A DNA stretch of 64,000 nucleotides, taken from the NCBI GenBank assembly GCA_963708865.1, contig CAVPUC010000008.1, positions 248,001 through 312,000 of the forward strand. Direction: 5' to 3'. The notes under the pieces are model-generated. The model had not been told where the DNA came from and did not search any database. It saw only the letters and a program-made list of their open reading frames with translations. Within the stretch, counting starts at the first letter, position 1; every line of letters begins with the position of its first letter. The stretch is from DAIDKA01 sp963708865. GTDB lineage: Bacteria; Pseudomonadota; Gammaproteobacteria; Steroidobacterales; Steroidobacteraceae. The position numbers and the translations under genes were made by a program. This document shows positions 26,360 to 35,938 of the stretch, one piece after another.

Positions 26360-29300
26360 CGGCGGACACCCTGCGGCTGCGCTGTGTCTCGCGATGACGT
26401 TCCACCAGCGGCACGATGGCGTCCAGCAACTGTGCCTCCTGGTAGGGCTTGCCGAGGTAGTCGTCCACCCCGAGCTCGATGGCGCGGGCACGATGTTTCT
26501 CGCCCACGCGTGAAGTGATCATGATGATGGGTATGTCGCGCAGGCGCGGATCACTGCGGACATGCGCGGCAACTTCGTAGCCGTCCATGCGCGGCATCTC
26601 GATGTCCAGCAGGATGATGTCGGGGACGTTGTCCTGCAGCAGCGTCACGGCATCCATGCCGTCGCGCGCCGTGATCACGCGCATGCCATTGCGTTCCAGC
26701 AGCCGCTGGGTCACGCGCCGCACGGTGATCGAGTCATCGACGACCATCGCGAAGGTACGCCGGTCGCCCTTCTCGCGTACCGGCAGCGAGGAGAAGCGCG
26801 AGCGCCACTCACCGCGCACCAGCGCGCCGATGTCCAGAATGATGACGATGCGGCCATCGCCGAGGATGGTCGCGCCGGAGATGCCGCGGATGCTCGAAAC
26901 CTGCGGACCCACCGACTTGACCACGATTTCGCGGCTGCCGATGAGGTCATCGGCGACCAGGCCCGTGGAGTGTTCGCCGGCGCGCACCAGTACCACCGGC
27001 ACCGTGACATCGCCTTCCGGCAACGGCGAAGGCTCAAGACCCACGAACGCCGCCAGATGCTGGAAGCGGTACTTCTGCCCGTTCTGTTCGAAGGTCGCCG
27101 CTTCGCGGCCCAGGTGGGCGGTGACATCGGCCTTGGACAGCCGCAGCACCCCTTCGACGGTGGGCAGCGGCAGTGCGTAATACTCATCCCCGGTGCGCAC
27201 GACCAGTGCATGGCTGATCGCCAGGGTGAACGGCAGACGGATGGTGAAGGTGGTGCCCTTGCCGGCCGCGGTCTCCATGTTCAGGGAGCCGCCGAGGCGT
27301 TTGATCTCCGTCGCCACCACGTCCATGCCGACGCCGCGGCCGGCCTGCTGGGTGACCGACCCGGCCGTGGAGAATCCCGGCTCCAGGACCAACTGCATCG
27401 CATCTTCATCCGAGAGCGACTGGCCAGGCTGGATCAGACCCAGTGCCAGGCCCTTGTCGCGGATGGCGTTGAGCTTCATGCCCGCGCCGTCATCGCTCAC
27501 CTTCACCATGACTTCAGCGCCCTCGCGCTGCAGGTCCAGATGAATCGTCCCCGACTCGCCCTTGCCTTGCGCGACGCGCTCCTCGGGGCTCTCAATGCCG
27601 TGAACCACCGCGTTACGCAGCATGTGCTCGAACGGCGGCAGCATGCGTTCGAGCACCTGCCGGTCAAGCTCGCCCGAGGCGCCGCTGACGATGAGCTCGG
27701 CGCGCTTGCCGGTATCGGCGGCCGCCTGGCGCACGATGCGCGACAGCCGCTGCACATGGCGCTGGAAGGGCACCATGCGCGTACGCATCAGGCCGTTCTG
27801 CAGCTCCGTGACCGTACGCGCCTGCTGCTGCAGCAGGTTCTGCGTCTCCTGCACCAGGCTTTCCAGGAGCTGCTGGATGCTGGCCACGTCACTGGCGGTC
27901 TCGGCGAGGCCACGCGAGAACTGCTGGATGGCCGAGTAGCGGTCCAGCTCCAGCGGATCAAACTCCGCGCGATGCCCGGTTTCCTCCTCGTGACCGTGGA
28001 GGATCTGTTTTTCGGTCTCGATTTCGAGCTTGCGCTGTTGTTCCTTCAGGCGCGTGACGGTGCGTGACAGTTCGCCCAGGTTGAATTCAATGGAGCCCAT
28101 CTGCTGTTCCAGACGGGCACGCGAGATGCTCACCTCACCGGAGACATTCAACAGCTGATCGAGCAGGTCGGCATCGACGCGCGCCATCTCGGGGCGATCG
28201 CCGGGGGCCACCGGCTCACGCCCGGGCGGTACCAGCTGCGGCGCGGCCGGGATCTCAAAACCCGTCGTCGGCTGCGCCGGTGAGGGCGGCAGCTCGGGGG
28301 ATTGCGGAATCTCCGGCGCCTGCGGCGTGTCGGGCACCTCGGGAAGGTCGGGGGTGTCAGGCACCTCTGGCGCCTTGGGCGTATCGGGCGCCTCGGGCGT
28401 CTTGGGTGTATCGGGAACCTCGGGAGCCTTGGGCGTATCGGGTACTTCCGGGATCGGCGGCGGCGGCGGCGCCTGATCCTGGGGCGCCTGGGCGGCGAGC
28501 GCGGCCAGCTGTCCGGGATCCAGCAACGCGCGGATGCGGGCAATGCACTCGCGCGCCGGCGCGACGCCGCGCCCGGCGGCGACGCTGTCACGCATGCGAG
28601 ACAGCTCATCGACACTGCCCTGCAGGACATCAAAGGCAGCGGCATCGGGCAGCACGCTGCCTGAGTCAATGAAATTCACCAGCGACTCGAGTTCATGGCT
28701 CAAATCACCCATGGCCGAGATGCCGGCCATGCGCGCGCCACCCTTGAGGGTGTGCAAGGGGCGCTTGAGCGCCGCGGGCCGCTCGGTGTTGCCTGGATCA
28801 GTGCGCCAGCCCGCCAGCTGCGACTCGCACACCTCGAGCAGCTCCGTGGCCTCTTCGGTGAAGATGCTGGCCACGTCCGGATCGTAATCGACGACCGGTT
28901 CCTCCTCCGGAGGGGCATCCAGCTGCGCATCCGTGGCCGGTCCTTCCACTTCCGGCGCCGCGCCATCATCGAGCGCGACCTCCTCGGCGGGCGGCACATA
29001 ATCCAATGGCTTGATCAGCTGCGTGACTTCGGGCCCCGGCGTTTCCGCAGAGACGTTATCCGCCGCCGCAGCCAGAAGCTCCGGGTGGTCCACCACGAAC
29101 GGCGCCGCCACCATCGTCTCGGCGGCGCTGTCGCTGGCGGCCGCGCTGCTCGCGGCGACCTCGGCGGCGGTACCGATCGGCTGGGAGCGCGCGTTGCGGC
29201 GCTCGGCCTCGACGGCTTCGGCAATGCGTCGGTCGAGGTCCTTTTCAGCCTCGGACAGCCGATCCAGCAGCCGGCCGTGCATGACGAAGTAGCCCGTGTC

Positions 29301-32039
29301 CTCATCCAGATTGGACGCGACCGACTCCATGGCGGTCATGCAGTCCTCGAGCAGGAGCAGATCCGAGTTCGTCAGGCCCACGCCGCTGTCGAAGGATTTG
29401 CGCAACCAGTGATCCAGCGGTTGCGCCAAGCGGATGCCGTGACGCGCCGCGGCCATGGTGGAGCTGCCGGAGAGCGTATGGCAGGCGCGATAGACCGCCT
29501 CGGTGAGCTCATGCGGCTGCGGCCGCTGCGATTCCTGCCGCAGGTATTCGCGCACCGTGGCCACGTGGGCGTTGGTCTCGCGCGTGTAGATGTCACGCAG
29601 CACATCGTCCTGCGCGTTGGCGCTCTCGAGCGGAGCGAGTTCGGGCACGGCCAGAAACTCAGGGCCCGTGGCGTCCTCCGGCAGCGGCGCGACGTGGGTG
29701 GCCGCGGCCCGATCGGCCGCCGCCACGACGGCGTCCAGGTAGGGCTTGCCGCCCTGCAGTACCTGGGTCGCCAGCACCGTCGTTTGCCGGGCCTCGGCCC
29801 CCTCCCGCGCGGCGGCGAGCGCATGAGCCCGCGCCATCAATGCCTTGGCGTCAAATCTCACCGGCGTGCCGTGTTCCAGCGCATCGATCAGCTGCGGCAG
29901 GCCCGTGACGGCCTCATGCAGCGTCGCGGCGATCGCCGGGGAGCGGGTCAAGGTATTGTCGAGCAGCCGGTTGAGGAGATTTTCGGCCGCCCAGGCGAAT
30001 TCGCTCAAATCCCGCGCGCCGACCATGCGACCGCTGCCCTTGAGCGTGTGCATCGAGCGGCGCACGTTCAGCAGCGCCGAGACCTCCAGCGGGTTTTGTT
30101 CCCAGATCGGGAAATAGGTCGCGATGCGCGCGAGTTCCTCGCGCGCTTCCTCGACGAACAGCTTCAGCAGCTCGGGGTCGGCAACCCCGGCGGCCACCGG
30201 GACTTCGGTTGCCAGCAGCGGCACGGTGCCCTGGTGACGCAGGTCCGCTTCCATCTGCGCGCGCACCGCCGCGGCGCCGCCGCCGATCTGCACCGTCTGC
30301 GCGAATGAACTGTGCTCCAGCGGCGCGACGGTCGGTACCGCGGGCGCCGGCTGCGCCTCGATCGCATCCAGGGACGCCTGCGCATTGTCGAGCATGTACC
30401 ACGGATCACTGCGCCCCGCCTGCAGCGTCTCCATGTAGTACTCGAGGCTGACGATCGCATCGGCCAGGCGATCCAGGCGACCGCCGGTGAGCGCCGCCGC
30501 GCCGCCCGGCTGCATCAGCGGCGCAAGCCGCACCTGGATGTTTTCGATCAGCGCGACGGCGCGTGATTTGCCGAGCATCAGCAGGCCCGCCTTGAGGCCG
30601 CGCATCAGTTCCGGCCACGCATCCAGTCCCGCCGTGTCGAGCGTGCCCCCCACGCTCTGGGCGATCGATTCCTTCAGCCGCGCCAGATTCAAGATGCATT
30701 CGCGCAGCACCGCGGACTGCACCTGTTGGAAATCCGAATCGTTCGACTCCGCCGACTGCGGCTCGCGGGCGCGCGGCAGGATCATGCCGACGAGGCGTCC
30801 GTCGAGCTTGTCTTCGACGCCGATCAGTGTCGCGGCGATATCCACCAGCAGCGAATGCTCCGGCTGCAGCGTGCCGGAGACGATCTTGCCGAGCCGCTCG
30901 GTCTCACCCTGTACCGCCGCGCGCAGTTCGCCCAGACCCAGCACCCCCAGGGTGTCGCCGATCTTGCGCAGCATGTCCACCTGCGGGGCGAGACTCTGCG
31001 GCTGGCCGGCGCCGCGGCGCACGAAGATATCCAGCACATCCTTGACCTTGCCCAGATCCTCGCGGATGGCGGCCGCCACGGTCTGCATGAGTTTGACGCT
31101 GGGCGCGGACAGACTCTCGCGCTCCTGGTCGACCGCATCGTCGACCGGCAAGAGCTCATTCAGTCGGAACGAGGCACGCACCGCCGTGACCCGCGGGCCG
31201 CTCGATTCGGCCCGGCCGACGTAGTAGAGGAGATTGTTCAGCAGATCCACCGCCGGGCTTTGCGCATAGCGCGCCTCGGTCAGGTCATAAAGACGTTTGA
31301 TTTCCCGGTCAGCCAGCCCCAGCAGGCGTTTGATGGACACACCCGTGGACAGTCCGTGCTCCTGCAGCGCCTCGATGACGGCGCTGGTCACCCACCAAAG
31401 CTGGAAGACCGGCTGGCGCGTGGCGACCTGCTCTAGCTTGTGCGCCACTTCGGCCAGCATCGCCAGGTTCTGATCGGGCCGCTCGCCGCGGATCCAGCCC
31501 ACCAGACCCAGCTGGAAACGCGGGCGCAGACGCCGCGCCCATTGTTCGAGCGTCAGGGGCGCCTCGCCCGCCGCGGCCGCCGCCGGCTGCGCCTGCCGGT
31601 CTGATTTCAGGTTCAGCAGCAGCAACGTGCCCTCGGACAGCAGCGAGCTGCCGCGCACCGCACGCAGGTCATTCAGCAGCGGCAGCAGGATCAGCGCAAG
31701 ATCGCGGCCACCGGCCAGCACCCGCTCCAGGTAGCTCGGCAGCTGCACCATGGCCCGCATCAGGGCATCGAGGCTCTCGGCCTGGTTCTTGTGTTCGCCG
31801 GCGCTCGCCACCAGGTAGCGGGCGACCTGCTCCATCTCCTCCGCGAGCAACGCCGCGCCGTAGATCTCCAGCACCTTCAGCACGCCCTGCACCTGATGCA
31901 GTTCGGCGGCGGTGCGGTTCAGCAGCGAGAGATTCTCGGGCTGCTCGACGTAGCTCTCGAGCGCAGTGCGCGCCTCACCCAGCGTGAGGTTCAGCTCCCG
32001 TCCGACATGCTCGAAACTCTGCACTGCCACTTCAGTCAT
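26352..32039 (-). CDS. chpA: Pil-Chp hybrid chemotaxis kinase ChpA/PilL
   Basis: A 1895-aa CheA-type hybrid kinase controlling type IV pili. The N-terminal ~600 residues are helical with degenerate Hpt-like segments (LHQVQGVLKVLEIYG). Three Hpt domains with a histidine follow: MHTLKGSGRM near 661, CHTLSGSSTM near 850 and LHTLKGGARM near 1094. A Pro-rich repeat linker sits near 1197-1250. Next come the dimerisation helices, the HATPase (HMLRNAVVHGIE, DDGAGM, GRGVGMDVV), a CheW domain and a C-terminal receiver (MVVDDSITVRR, LLDIEMPRMDGYE). P. aeruginosa ChpA is longer (about 2470 aa), so this copy has fewer Hpt modules. It is the largest gene of the pilG-to-chpC operon. Confidence 0.92.
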   Translation of the reverse strand: MTEVAVQSFEHVGRELNLTLGEARTALESYVEQPENLSLLNRTAAELHQVQGVLKVLEIYGAALLAEEMEQVARYLVASAGEHKNQAESLDALMRAMVQLPSYLERVLAGGRDLALILLPLLNDLRAVRGSSLLSEGTLLLLNLKSDRQAQPAAAAAGEAPLTLEQWARRLRPRFQLGLVGWIRGERPDQNLAMLAEVAHKLEQVATRQPVFQLWWVTSAVIEALQEHGLSTGVSIKRLLGLADREIKRLYDLTEARYAQSPAVDLLNNLLYYVGRAESSGPRVTAVRASFRLNELLPVDDAVDQERESLSAPSVKLMQTVAAAIREDLGKVKDVLDIFVRRGAGQPQSLAPQVDMLRKIGDTLGVLGLGELRAAVQGETERLGKIVSGTLQPEHSLLVDIAATLIGVEDKLDGRLVGMILPRAREPQSAESNDSDFQQVQSAVLRECILNLARLKESIAQSVGGTLDTAGLDAWPELMRGLKAGLLMLGKSRAVALIENIQVRLAPLMQPGGAAALTGGRLDRLADAIVSLEYYMETLQAGRSDPWYMLDNAQASLDAIEAQPAPAVPTVAPLEHSSFAQTVQIGGGAAAVRAQMEADLRHQGTVPLLATEVPVAAGVADPELLKLFVEEAREELARIATYFPIWEQNPLEVSALLNVRRSMHTLKGSGRMVGARDLSEFAWAAENLLNRLLDNTLTRSPAIAATLHEAVTGLPQLIDALEHGTPVRFDAKALMARAHALAAAREGAEARQTTVLATQVLQGGKPYLDAVVAAADRAAATHVAPLPEDATGPEFLAVPELAPLESANAQDDVLRDIYTRETNAHVATVREYLRQESQRPQPHELTEAVYRACHTLSGSSTMAAARHGIRLAQPLDHWLRKSFDSGVGLTNSDLLLLEDCMTAMESVASNLDEDTGYFVMHGRLLDRLSEAEKDLDRRIAEAVEAERRNARSQPIGTAAEVAASSAAASDSAAETMVAAPFVVDHPELLAAAADNVSAETPGPEVTQLIKPLDYVPPAEEVALDDGAAPEVEGPATDAQLDAPPEEEPVVDYDPDVASIFTEEATELLEVCESQLAGWRTDPGNTERPAALKRPLHTLKGGARMAGISAMGDLSHELESLVNFIDSGSVLPDAAAFDVLQGSVDELSRMRDSVAAGRGVAPARECIARIRALLDPGQLAALAAQAPQDQAPPPPPIPEVPDTPKAPEVPDTPKTPEAPDTPKAPEVPDTPDLPEVPDTPQAPEIPQSPELPPSPAQPTTGFEIPAAPQLVPPGREPVAPGDRPEMARVDADLLDQLLNVSGEVSISRARLEQQMGSIEFNLGELSRTVTRLKEQQRKLEIETEKQILHGHEEETGHRAEFDPLELDRYSAIQQFSRGLAETASDVASIQQLLESLVQETQNLLQQQARTVTELQNGLMRTRMVPFQRHVQRLSRIVRQAAADTGKRAELIVSGASGELDRQVLERMLPPFEHMLRNAVVHGIESPEERVAQGKGESGTIHLDLQREGAEVMVKVSDDGAGMKLNAIRDKGLALGLIQPGQSLSDEDAMQLVLEPGFSTAGSVTQQAGRGVGMDVVATEIKRLGGSLNMETAAGKGTTFTIRLPFTLAISHALVVRTGDEYYALPLPTVEGVLRLSKADVTAHLGREAATFEQNGQKYRFQHLAAFVGLEPSPLPEGDVTVPVVLVRAGEHSTGLVADDLIGSREIVVKSVGPQVSSIRGISGATILGDGRIVIILDIGALVRGEWRSRFSSLPVREKGDRRTFAMVVDDSITVRRVTQRLLERNGMRVITARDGMDAVTLLQDNVPDIILLDIEMPRMDGYEVAAHVRSDPRLRDIPIIMITSRVGEKHRARAIELGVDDYLGKPYQEAQLLDAIVPLVERHRETQRSRRVSADG
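28290..28451 (-). repeat. Six tandem 27-bp units inside chpA
   Basis: The encoded linker repeats the nonapeptide PEVPDTPKA about six times with drift (PEVPDTPKT, PEAPDTPKA, PEVPDTPDL, PEVPDTPQA, PEIPQSPEL). It separates the last Hpt domain from the kinase core. Being in-frame and 27 bp long, its copy number can vary without breaking the gene. Confidence 0.85.
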
Positions 32040-32060
32040 GCGCCGCGTCCATCCCGGCCA

Positions 32061-33434
32061 TCAACTGCCACGAACGGCAACAACCGGTCGCACTGCGGTG
32101 GCGGTGCGCGGATCCTCGGGGCGCTGGAAGGTTCCGGTGCCGGCGGTGGGGGCGGCGCCAGTGGCGGGGGCGGGGGTGACGGCAGCACCCGGCGCCAGGG
32201 CGCCGGGCAAGCGGAAGCCCGCCGCGGATTTGCGCAGCCCGGCGGACAGTTCCGCGAGTTTCGCGATGGCCACCGAGGTGGCGCTGGTCGAATCGGCGGT
32301 CTGGGCGCTGATTTCCTTGAGCACCTGCATGTTGCGGGCGATGTCCTGCACCGCACCGGACTGCTGGCGGGAGCTCGCCGAGATGTTCTGCACGAGGCTT
32401 GCGATCTGGTTGGACACCTGCTCGATTTCCTCGAGTGCCGCGCCGGCGTTTTCGGCCAGCAGCGCGCCGCCCACCACATCGGTGGTGCTGCGCTCCATGG
32501 AGACCACCGCCTCGTTGGTGTCGGTCTGAATGGTGCGCACCAGCACCTCGATCTGCTTGGTGGCGGTGGCGGCGCGTTCGGCCAGGCGCTGGACCTCATC
32601 CGCCACGACGGCGAAGCCGCGGCCCGCCTCCCCGGCCATCGAGGCCTGGATGGAGGCGTTCAACGCGAGAATGTTGGTCTGCTCGGCGATATCGTTGATC
32701 AGCTCGACGATGTTGCCGATTTCCTGCGAGCTTTCTCCGAGTCGCTTGATGCGCTTGGAGGTGTCCTGGATGGTTTCGCGGATGGCATTCATGCCATCGA
32801 TGGTCCGACGCACGGCCTCGCCGCCCTTGTGGGCGACATCGACCGAGTGGCGCGCGACATCGGCCGCCCGCTCGGCGTTGCCCGACACCTCCTCGGTGGC
32901 GGACGCCACATGGCCTGCCGTCTCGGTGGCGGCGGCGATCTGCTTGGACTGGGCGCCGCTCGCCTTGGCCAGATGCTGGGCGAGGGCCTGGGTCTGGCGG
33001 GCCGCGCCATCGAGGGAGATGGCCGAACTGTTGATGGTCGTGACCAGGCCGCGCAGGGCGTCCACGGCGTAATTGATGGAGTCGGCGATGGCGCCGGTGA
33101 TGTCCTCCGTCACCGTCGCCTGCACCGTGAGGTCCCCGTCGGCGAGGCTGGAGAGCTCATCGAGCAGCCGCAGAATCGCCTGCTGGTTGCGTTCGCTTTC
33201 ACGTCGTTGGGTGTCGACCGCCAGCTGCTGGGTCTCGGCGAGATCCCGCACGCGCCGCAGTTTCAGATACAAAAGCGCCAGCACGACGGTCGCTGCCAGG
33301 GCGAAACCCACCGGGAGCATCGCGGTCGCAAGTTCCGTGCGCCACAAGGCGGCCACCGCGCCGATGAGCACCAGAAACGCCGCCAGTGCGACCAGCAATT
33401 CAGGTTTGCCTGAGGTTTCCTTCGATTCCGCCAT
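32061..33434 (-). CDS. pilJ: Twitching-motility chemoreceptor PilJ, short form
   Basis: A 457-aa methyl-accepting protein. Two membrane segments (about 13-31 and 36-57) are almost contiguous, followed by a HAMP-like segment and a complete signalling domain with the hairpin tip ELINDIAEQTNILALNASIQASMAGEAGRGFAVVADEV. The Ala/Pro-rich C-terminus (LAPGAAVTPAPATGAAP) is atypical. P. aeruginosa PilJ is about 680 aa with two periplasmic PilJ-type bundles; that sensory domain is absent here. It sits between pilI and chpA, directly abutting pilI. Confidence 0.88.
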   Translation of the reverse strand: MAESKETSGKPELLVALAAFLVLIGAVAALWRTELATAMLPVGFALAATVVLALLYLKLRRVRDLAETQQLAVDTQRRESERNQQAILRLLDELSSLADGDLTVQATVTEDITGAIADSINYAVDALRGLVTTINSSAISLDGAARQTQALAQHLAKASGAQSKQIAAATETAGHVASATEEVSGNAERAADVARHSVDVAHKGGEAVRRTIDGMNAIRETIQDTSKRIKRLGESSQEIGNIVELINDIAEQTNILALNASIQASMAGEAGRGFAVVADEVQRLAERAATATKQIEVLVRTIQTDTNEAVVSMERSTTDVVGGALLAENAGAALEEIEQVSNQIASLVQNISASSRQQSGAVQDIARNMQVLKEISAQTADSTSATSVAIAKLAELSAGLRKSAAGFRLPGALAPGAAVTPAPATGAAPTAGTGTFQRPEDPRTATAVRPVVAVRGS

Positions 33435-34010
33435 TTACGCTGCCGCCTCGGCGAACGCCTGGCTTTCCAGGATCGTGCGCAGACTCAAAACCGGCCACTG
33501 CTCCTGGCCGCGCCGGAAGCACCCGGCAAGATAACGTTCGCAACGCGCCACGGTCGGCGGGACGTCGCCTGAAAACTCCGCCTCGGCGAAGCGCCGGAAT
33601 CCCAGCACCTCATCGACCAGCAGGCCGGCGGGTATCTCGCGATGGTTGACCACGACGATGCGCGTATTGCGCGACAGTACCGCGACCCCGCTGCCGATGA
33701 ACTGTTTCATGTCGATGATCGGCAGCAGCTGGCCGCGCACGTTCGCCAGCCCCCGCACCCAGCCCTTGGCACCCGGCACCCGAGTAATGCTGTTGGGCAC
33801 GCTCAGGACCTCGCGGGTCTCCTCGCGCGCGGCGAGAAACAGCTCTCCGGCCATGCGCAGCGCGACGCCGACCCATTCCCGACCGGCGGCGCCGTCATTG
33901 CCCTGGCTCGCCGAGACGGCGCGCCCGCGACGCTCGAGTTCGGCGAGCAATTCGAAGGGGCGGTCCCGCAGCGATTTGAGTGATACCTCTTCCATCCTCG
34001 ATACGCTCAC
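33435..34010 (-). CDS. pilI: CheW-like adaptor PilI
   Basis: A 191-aa CheW-domain protein (GWVRGLANVRGQLLPIIDMKQFIG; RIVVVNHREIPAGLLVDEVLGFRRF) that couples PilJ to ChpA. The order pilG-pilH-pilI-pilJ-chpA is conserved with Pseudomonas and Xanthomonas. The start at 34010 (MSVSRMEEV) or the second Met (33995) are both reasonable; it follows pilH by 2 bp. Confidence 0.88.
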   Translation of the reverse strand: MSVSRMEEVSLKSLRDRPFELLAELERRGRAVSASQGNDGAAGREWVGVALRMAGELFLAAREETREVLSVPNSITRVPGAKGWVRGLANVRGQLLPIIDMKQFIGSGVAVLSRNTRIVVVNHREIPAGLLVDEVLGFRRFAEAEFSGDVPPTVARCERYLAGCFRRGQEQWPVLSLRTILESQAFAEAAA

Positions 34011-34012
34011 GT

Positions 34013-34387
34013 CTAGTGAGCGAGCGTCGCCTGTGCCTTGGCCACAAGCTGGTCCGGCGACACCGGCTTCACCATATAGTCGATCGCGCCCTGGCGCAGT
34101 CCCCAGATTTTGTCCGTCTCATGGCCCTTGGAGGTCACCATGATGATCGGAATGGTGCGCGTCTTGGGATCATTCACCAAGGTGCGCGTCGCCTGATAGC
34201 CGTTCATGCCCGGCATCACCACATCCATGAAGATGAGATCCGGGTTCATCTCGCGCGCGAGCCTGATGCCCTCGGCACCATCGGCCGCGGCGGCGGTGCG
34301 GTAGCCGTGTTTCTGCAGGGCCTTTTGCATGACATGCAGCTCGGTCGGCGAATCATCGACGATGAGTACCAATTGCATTGCCATCAT
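34013..34387 (-). CDS. pilH: Twitching-motility response regulator PilH
   Basis: A 124-aa stand-alone receiver with the acidic pocket in VLIVDDSPTE, the phospho-Asp in DLIFMDVVMPGMNGYQ, conserved Thr/Ser in IIMVTSKG and Lys in MVKPVSPDQ. In Pseudomonas PilH is a phosphate sink and promotes retraction through PilT/PilU. It overlaps pilG by 4 bp. Confidence 0.92.
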   Translation of the reverse strand: MMAMQLVLIVDDSPTELHVMQKALQKHGYRTAAAADGAEGIRLAREMNPDLIFMDVVMPGMNGYQATRTLVNDPKTRTIPIIMVTSKGHETDKIWGLRQGAIDYMVKPVSPDQLVAKAQATLAH

Positions 34388-34776
34388 CTCCCTATGTGCG
34401 TTTCGATGGCGCTGAGCAGCTCGTCCTTGGTAAACGGCTTGGTCAGGTAATGCTCAGAACCCACGATGCGTCCGCGCGCGCGGTCGAACAGGCCGTCCTT
34501 GGAGGACAGCATGATGACCGGTATGCCGCGGAACACCTTGTTGTGCTTGATCAGCGAACAGGTCTGATAGCCGTCCAGACGCGGCATCATGATGTCCACG
34601 AAAACGATATCGGGCTGATGGTCGGCAATCTTGGCCAGGGCGTCAAACCCGTCGATGGCGGTGAAGACTTCGCAGCCTTCCTTCGCCAGCAGGGTCTCCG
34701 CCGTGCGACGGATGGTCTTGCTGTCATCGATGACCAGAACCTTCAGGCCCTGGAGCTTCGAATTAGTGCCCGACAC
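34384..34776 (-). CDS. pilG: Twitching-motility response regulator PilG
   Basis: A 130-aa receiver protein with VLVIDDSKTIRRTAE, DIVFVDIMMPRLDGYQ, IMLSSKDG and YLTKPFTKDELL. PilG signals to the pilus extension machinery and to adenylate cyclase in Pseudomonas. GTG at 34776 (MSGTNSKLQGLK) is chosen because AAGGAG lies 8-9 nt upstream; the longer frame from 34848 is not needed. It is first in the operon and divergent from gshB. Confidence 0.9.
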   Translation of the reverse strand: MSGTNSKLQGLKVLVIDDSKTIRRTAETLLAKEGCEVFTAIDGFDALAKIADHQPDIVFVDIMMPRLDGYQTCSLIKHNKVFRGIPVIMLSSKDGLFDRARGRIVGSEHYLTKPFTKDELLSAIETHIGR

Positions 34777-34843
34777 GGAGACGACTCCTTCCACCTGAGG
34801 TTCCCAATGGACGCCTGACCGAATTGCAGGCCGTTCGGGTTTT

Positions 34844-34873
34844 AACATATCGGCACACCCCCTGCTATGTCAG
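34844..34873 (-). promoter_or_regulatory. Possible sigma70 promoter of the pil-chp operon
   Basis: The minus strand has CTGACA (34873-34868) and TATGTT (34849-34844) with 18-bp spacing, about 70 bp before the pilG start in the pilG-gshB divergent region. Assigned by eye from the hexamers only. Confidence 0.35.
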
Positions 34874-34971
34874 ACTCGTCACGATTTTGCACACAGACGG
34901 GCTTTCAGGTTGTGCGGCATTCGCGTCTTGCGACGTAACTCCCGCTCCTTGGCCCGTGCGAAAATGGCGAC

Positions 34972-35931
34972 ATGACCCAGAACATCCGACTTGCCGTGGT
35001 GATGGACCCCATCGGGGCCATCCGGTACGCGAAGGACTCTACCCTTGCGATGCTGCTCGCGGCCCAGTCGCGCGGGTTTGAGCTGCATTACCTGGAGCAG
35101 CAGGAGCTGTTCGTGCGCGACGGGCGGGCGATGGGGCATTCGCGCCCGCTGACGGTGCGGGCGGACCCGGCGTCCTGGTTCACCCTGGGCGAGCGCAGCA
35201 CTCAGCCGCTGGGCAGTTTTAACTGCATCCTCATGCGCAAGGATCCGCCCTTCGACATGGAGTACATCTACACCACCTACATCCTGGATCGGGCGCAGGA
35301 GCAAGGCGCCATGGTGGTCAACCAGCCGCAGGGCCTGCGCGACATGAATGAAAAGGCGTACACCGCCTGGTTCCCGCAGTGCTGCGCCCCGACCCTGATC
35401 TCCCGCAGCCTTGCCGACATGGACGCCTTCCTGCAAGAACACGGCAAGATCGTCTGCAAGCCCCTCGACGGGATGGGCGGGCGCTCGATATTCGTCACCG
35501 ACGTGACCGACAAGAACCGTCTGGTCATTTTCGAAACCCTGACGGCGCATGGCTCGCGCTTCGCCATGGCGCAGCGCTACCTGCCGCAGATCGTGGACAG
35601 CGGCGATTCGCGGGTGCTGCTGGTGGACGGTGAGCCGATGCCGTATGTCCTGGCCCGCATGCCCTCCGCCGATGACCACCGCGGCAACCTCGCCGCGGGC
35701 GCGCTGGGGGTCGGCCGTCCCCTGAACGACCGTGACCGCTGGCTTGCGGCCCAGATCGGGCCGGCGCTGGCCCGGCGCGGCATGCTGTTCGTGGGTCTGG
35801 ATGTGATCGGCGGCTATGTCACCGAAATCAATGTCACCAGTCCCACCGGCATCCGCGAGCTCGACAAGCAGTTTCACATCAATATCGGCGACCTGCTGAT
35901 GCAGGCCATCGAGCGTCGGCTGCAGCGCTGA
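34972..35931 (+). CDS. gshB: Glutathione synthetase
   Basis: A 319-aa ATP-grasp enzyme joining gamma-glutamylcysteine and glycine. N-terminal block AVVMDPIGAIRYAKDSTLAMLLAA, central FNCILMRKDPPFDMEYIYTTYIL, ATP-grasp IVCKPLDGMGGRSIF and VGLDVIGGYVTEINVTSPTGIRE are all present. Length is standard. The gshB-tonB-yqgE-ruvX-pyrB order on this strand is common in gammaproteobacteria. Confidence 0.96.
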   Translation: MTQNIRLAVVMDPIGAIRYAKDSTLAMLLAAQSRGFELHYLEQQELFVRDGRAMGHSRPLTVRADPASWFTLGERSTQPLGSFNCILMRKDPPFDMEYIYTTYILDRAQEQGAMVVNQPQGLRDMNEKAYTAWFPQCCAPTLISRSLADMDAFLQEHGKIVCKPLDGMGGRSIFVTDVTDKNRLVIFETLTAHGSRFAMAQRYLPQIVDSGDSRVLLVDGEPMPYVLARMPSADDHRGNLAAGALGVGRPLNDRDRWLAAQIGPALARRGMLFVGLDVIGGYVTEINVTSPTGIRELDKQFHINIGDLLMQAIERRLQR

Positions 35932-35938
35932 GGGGCCA

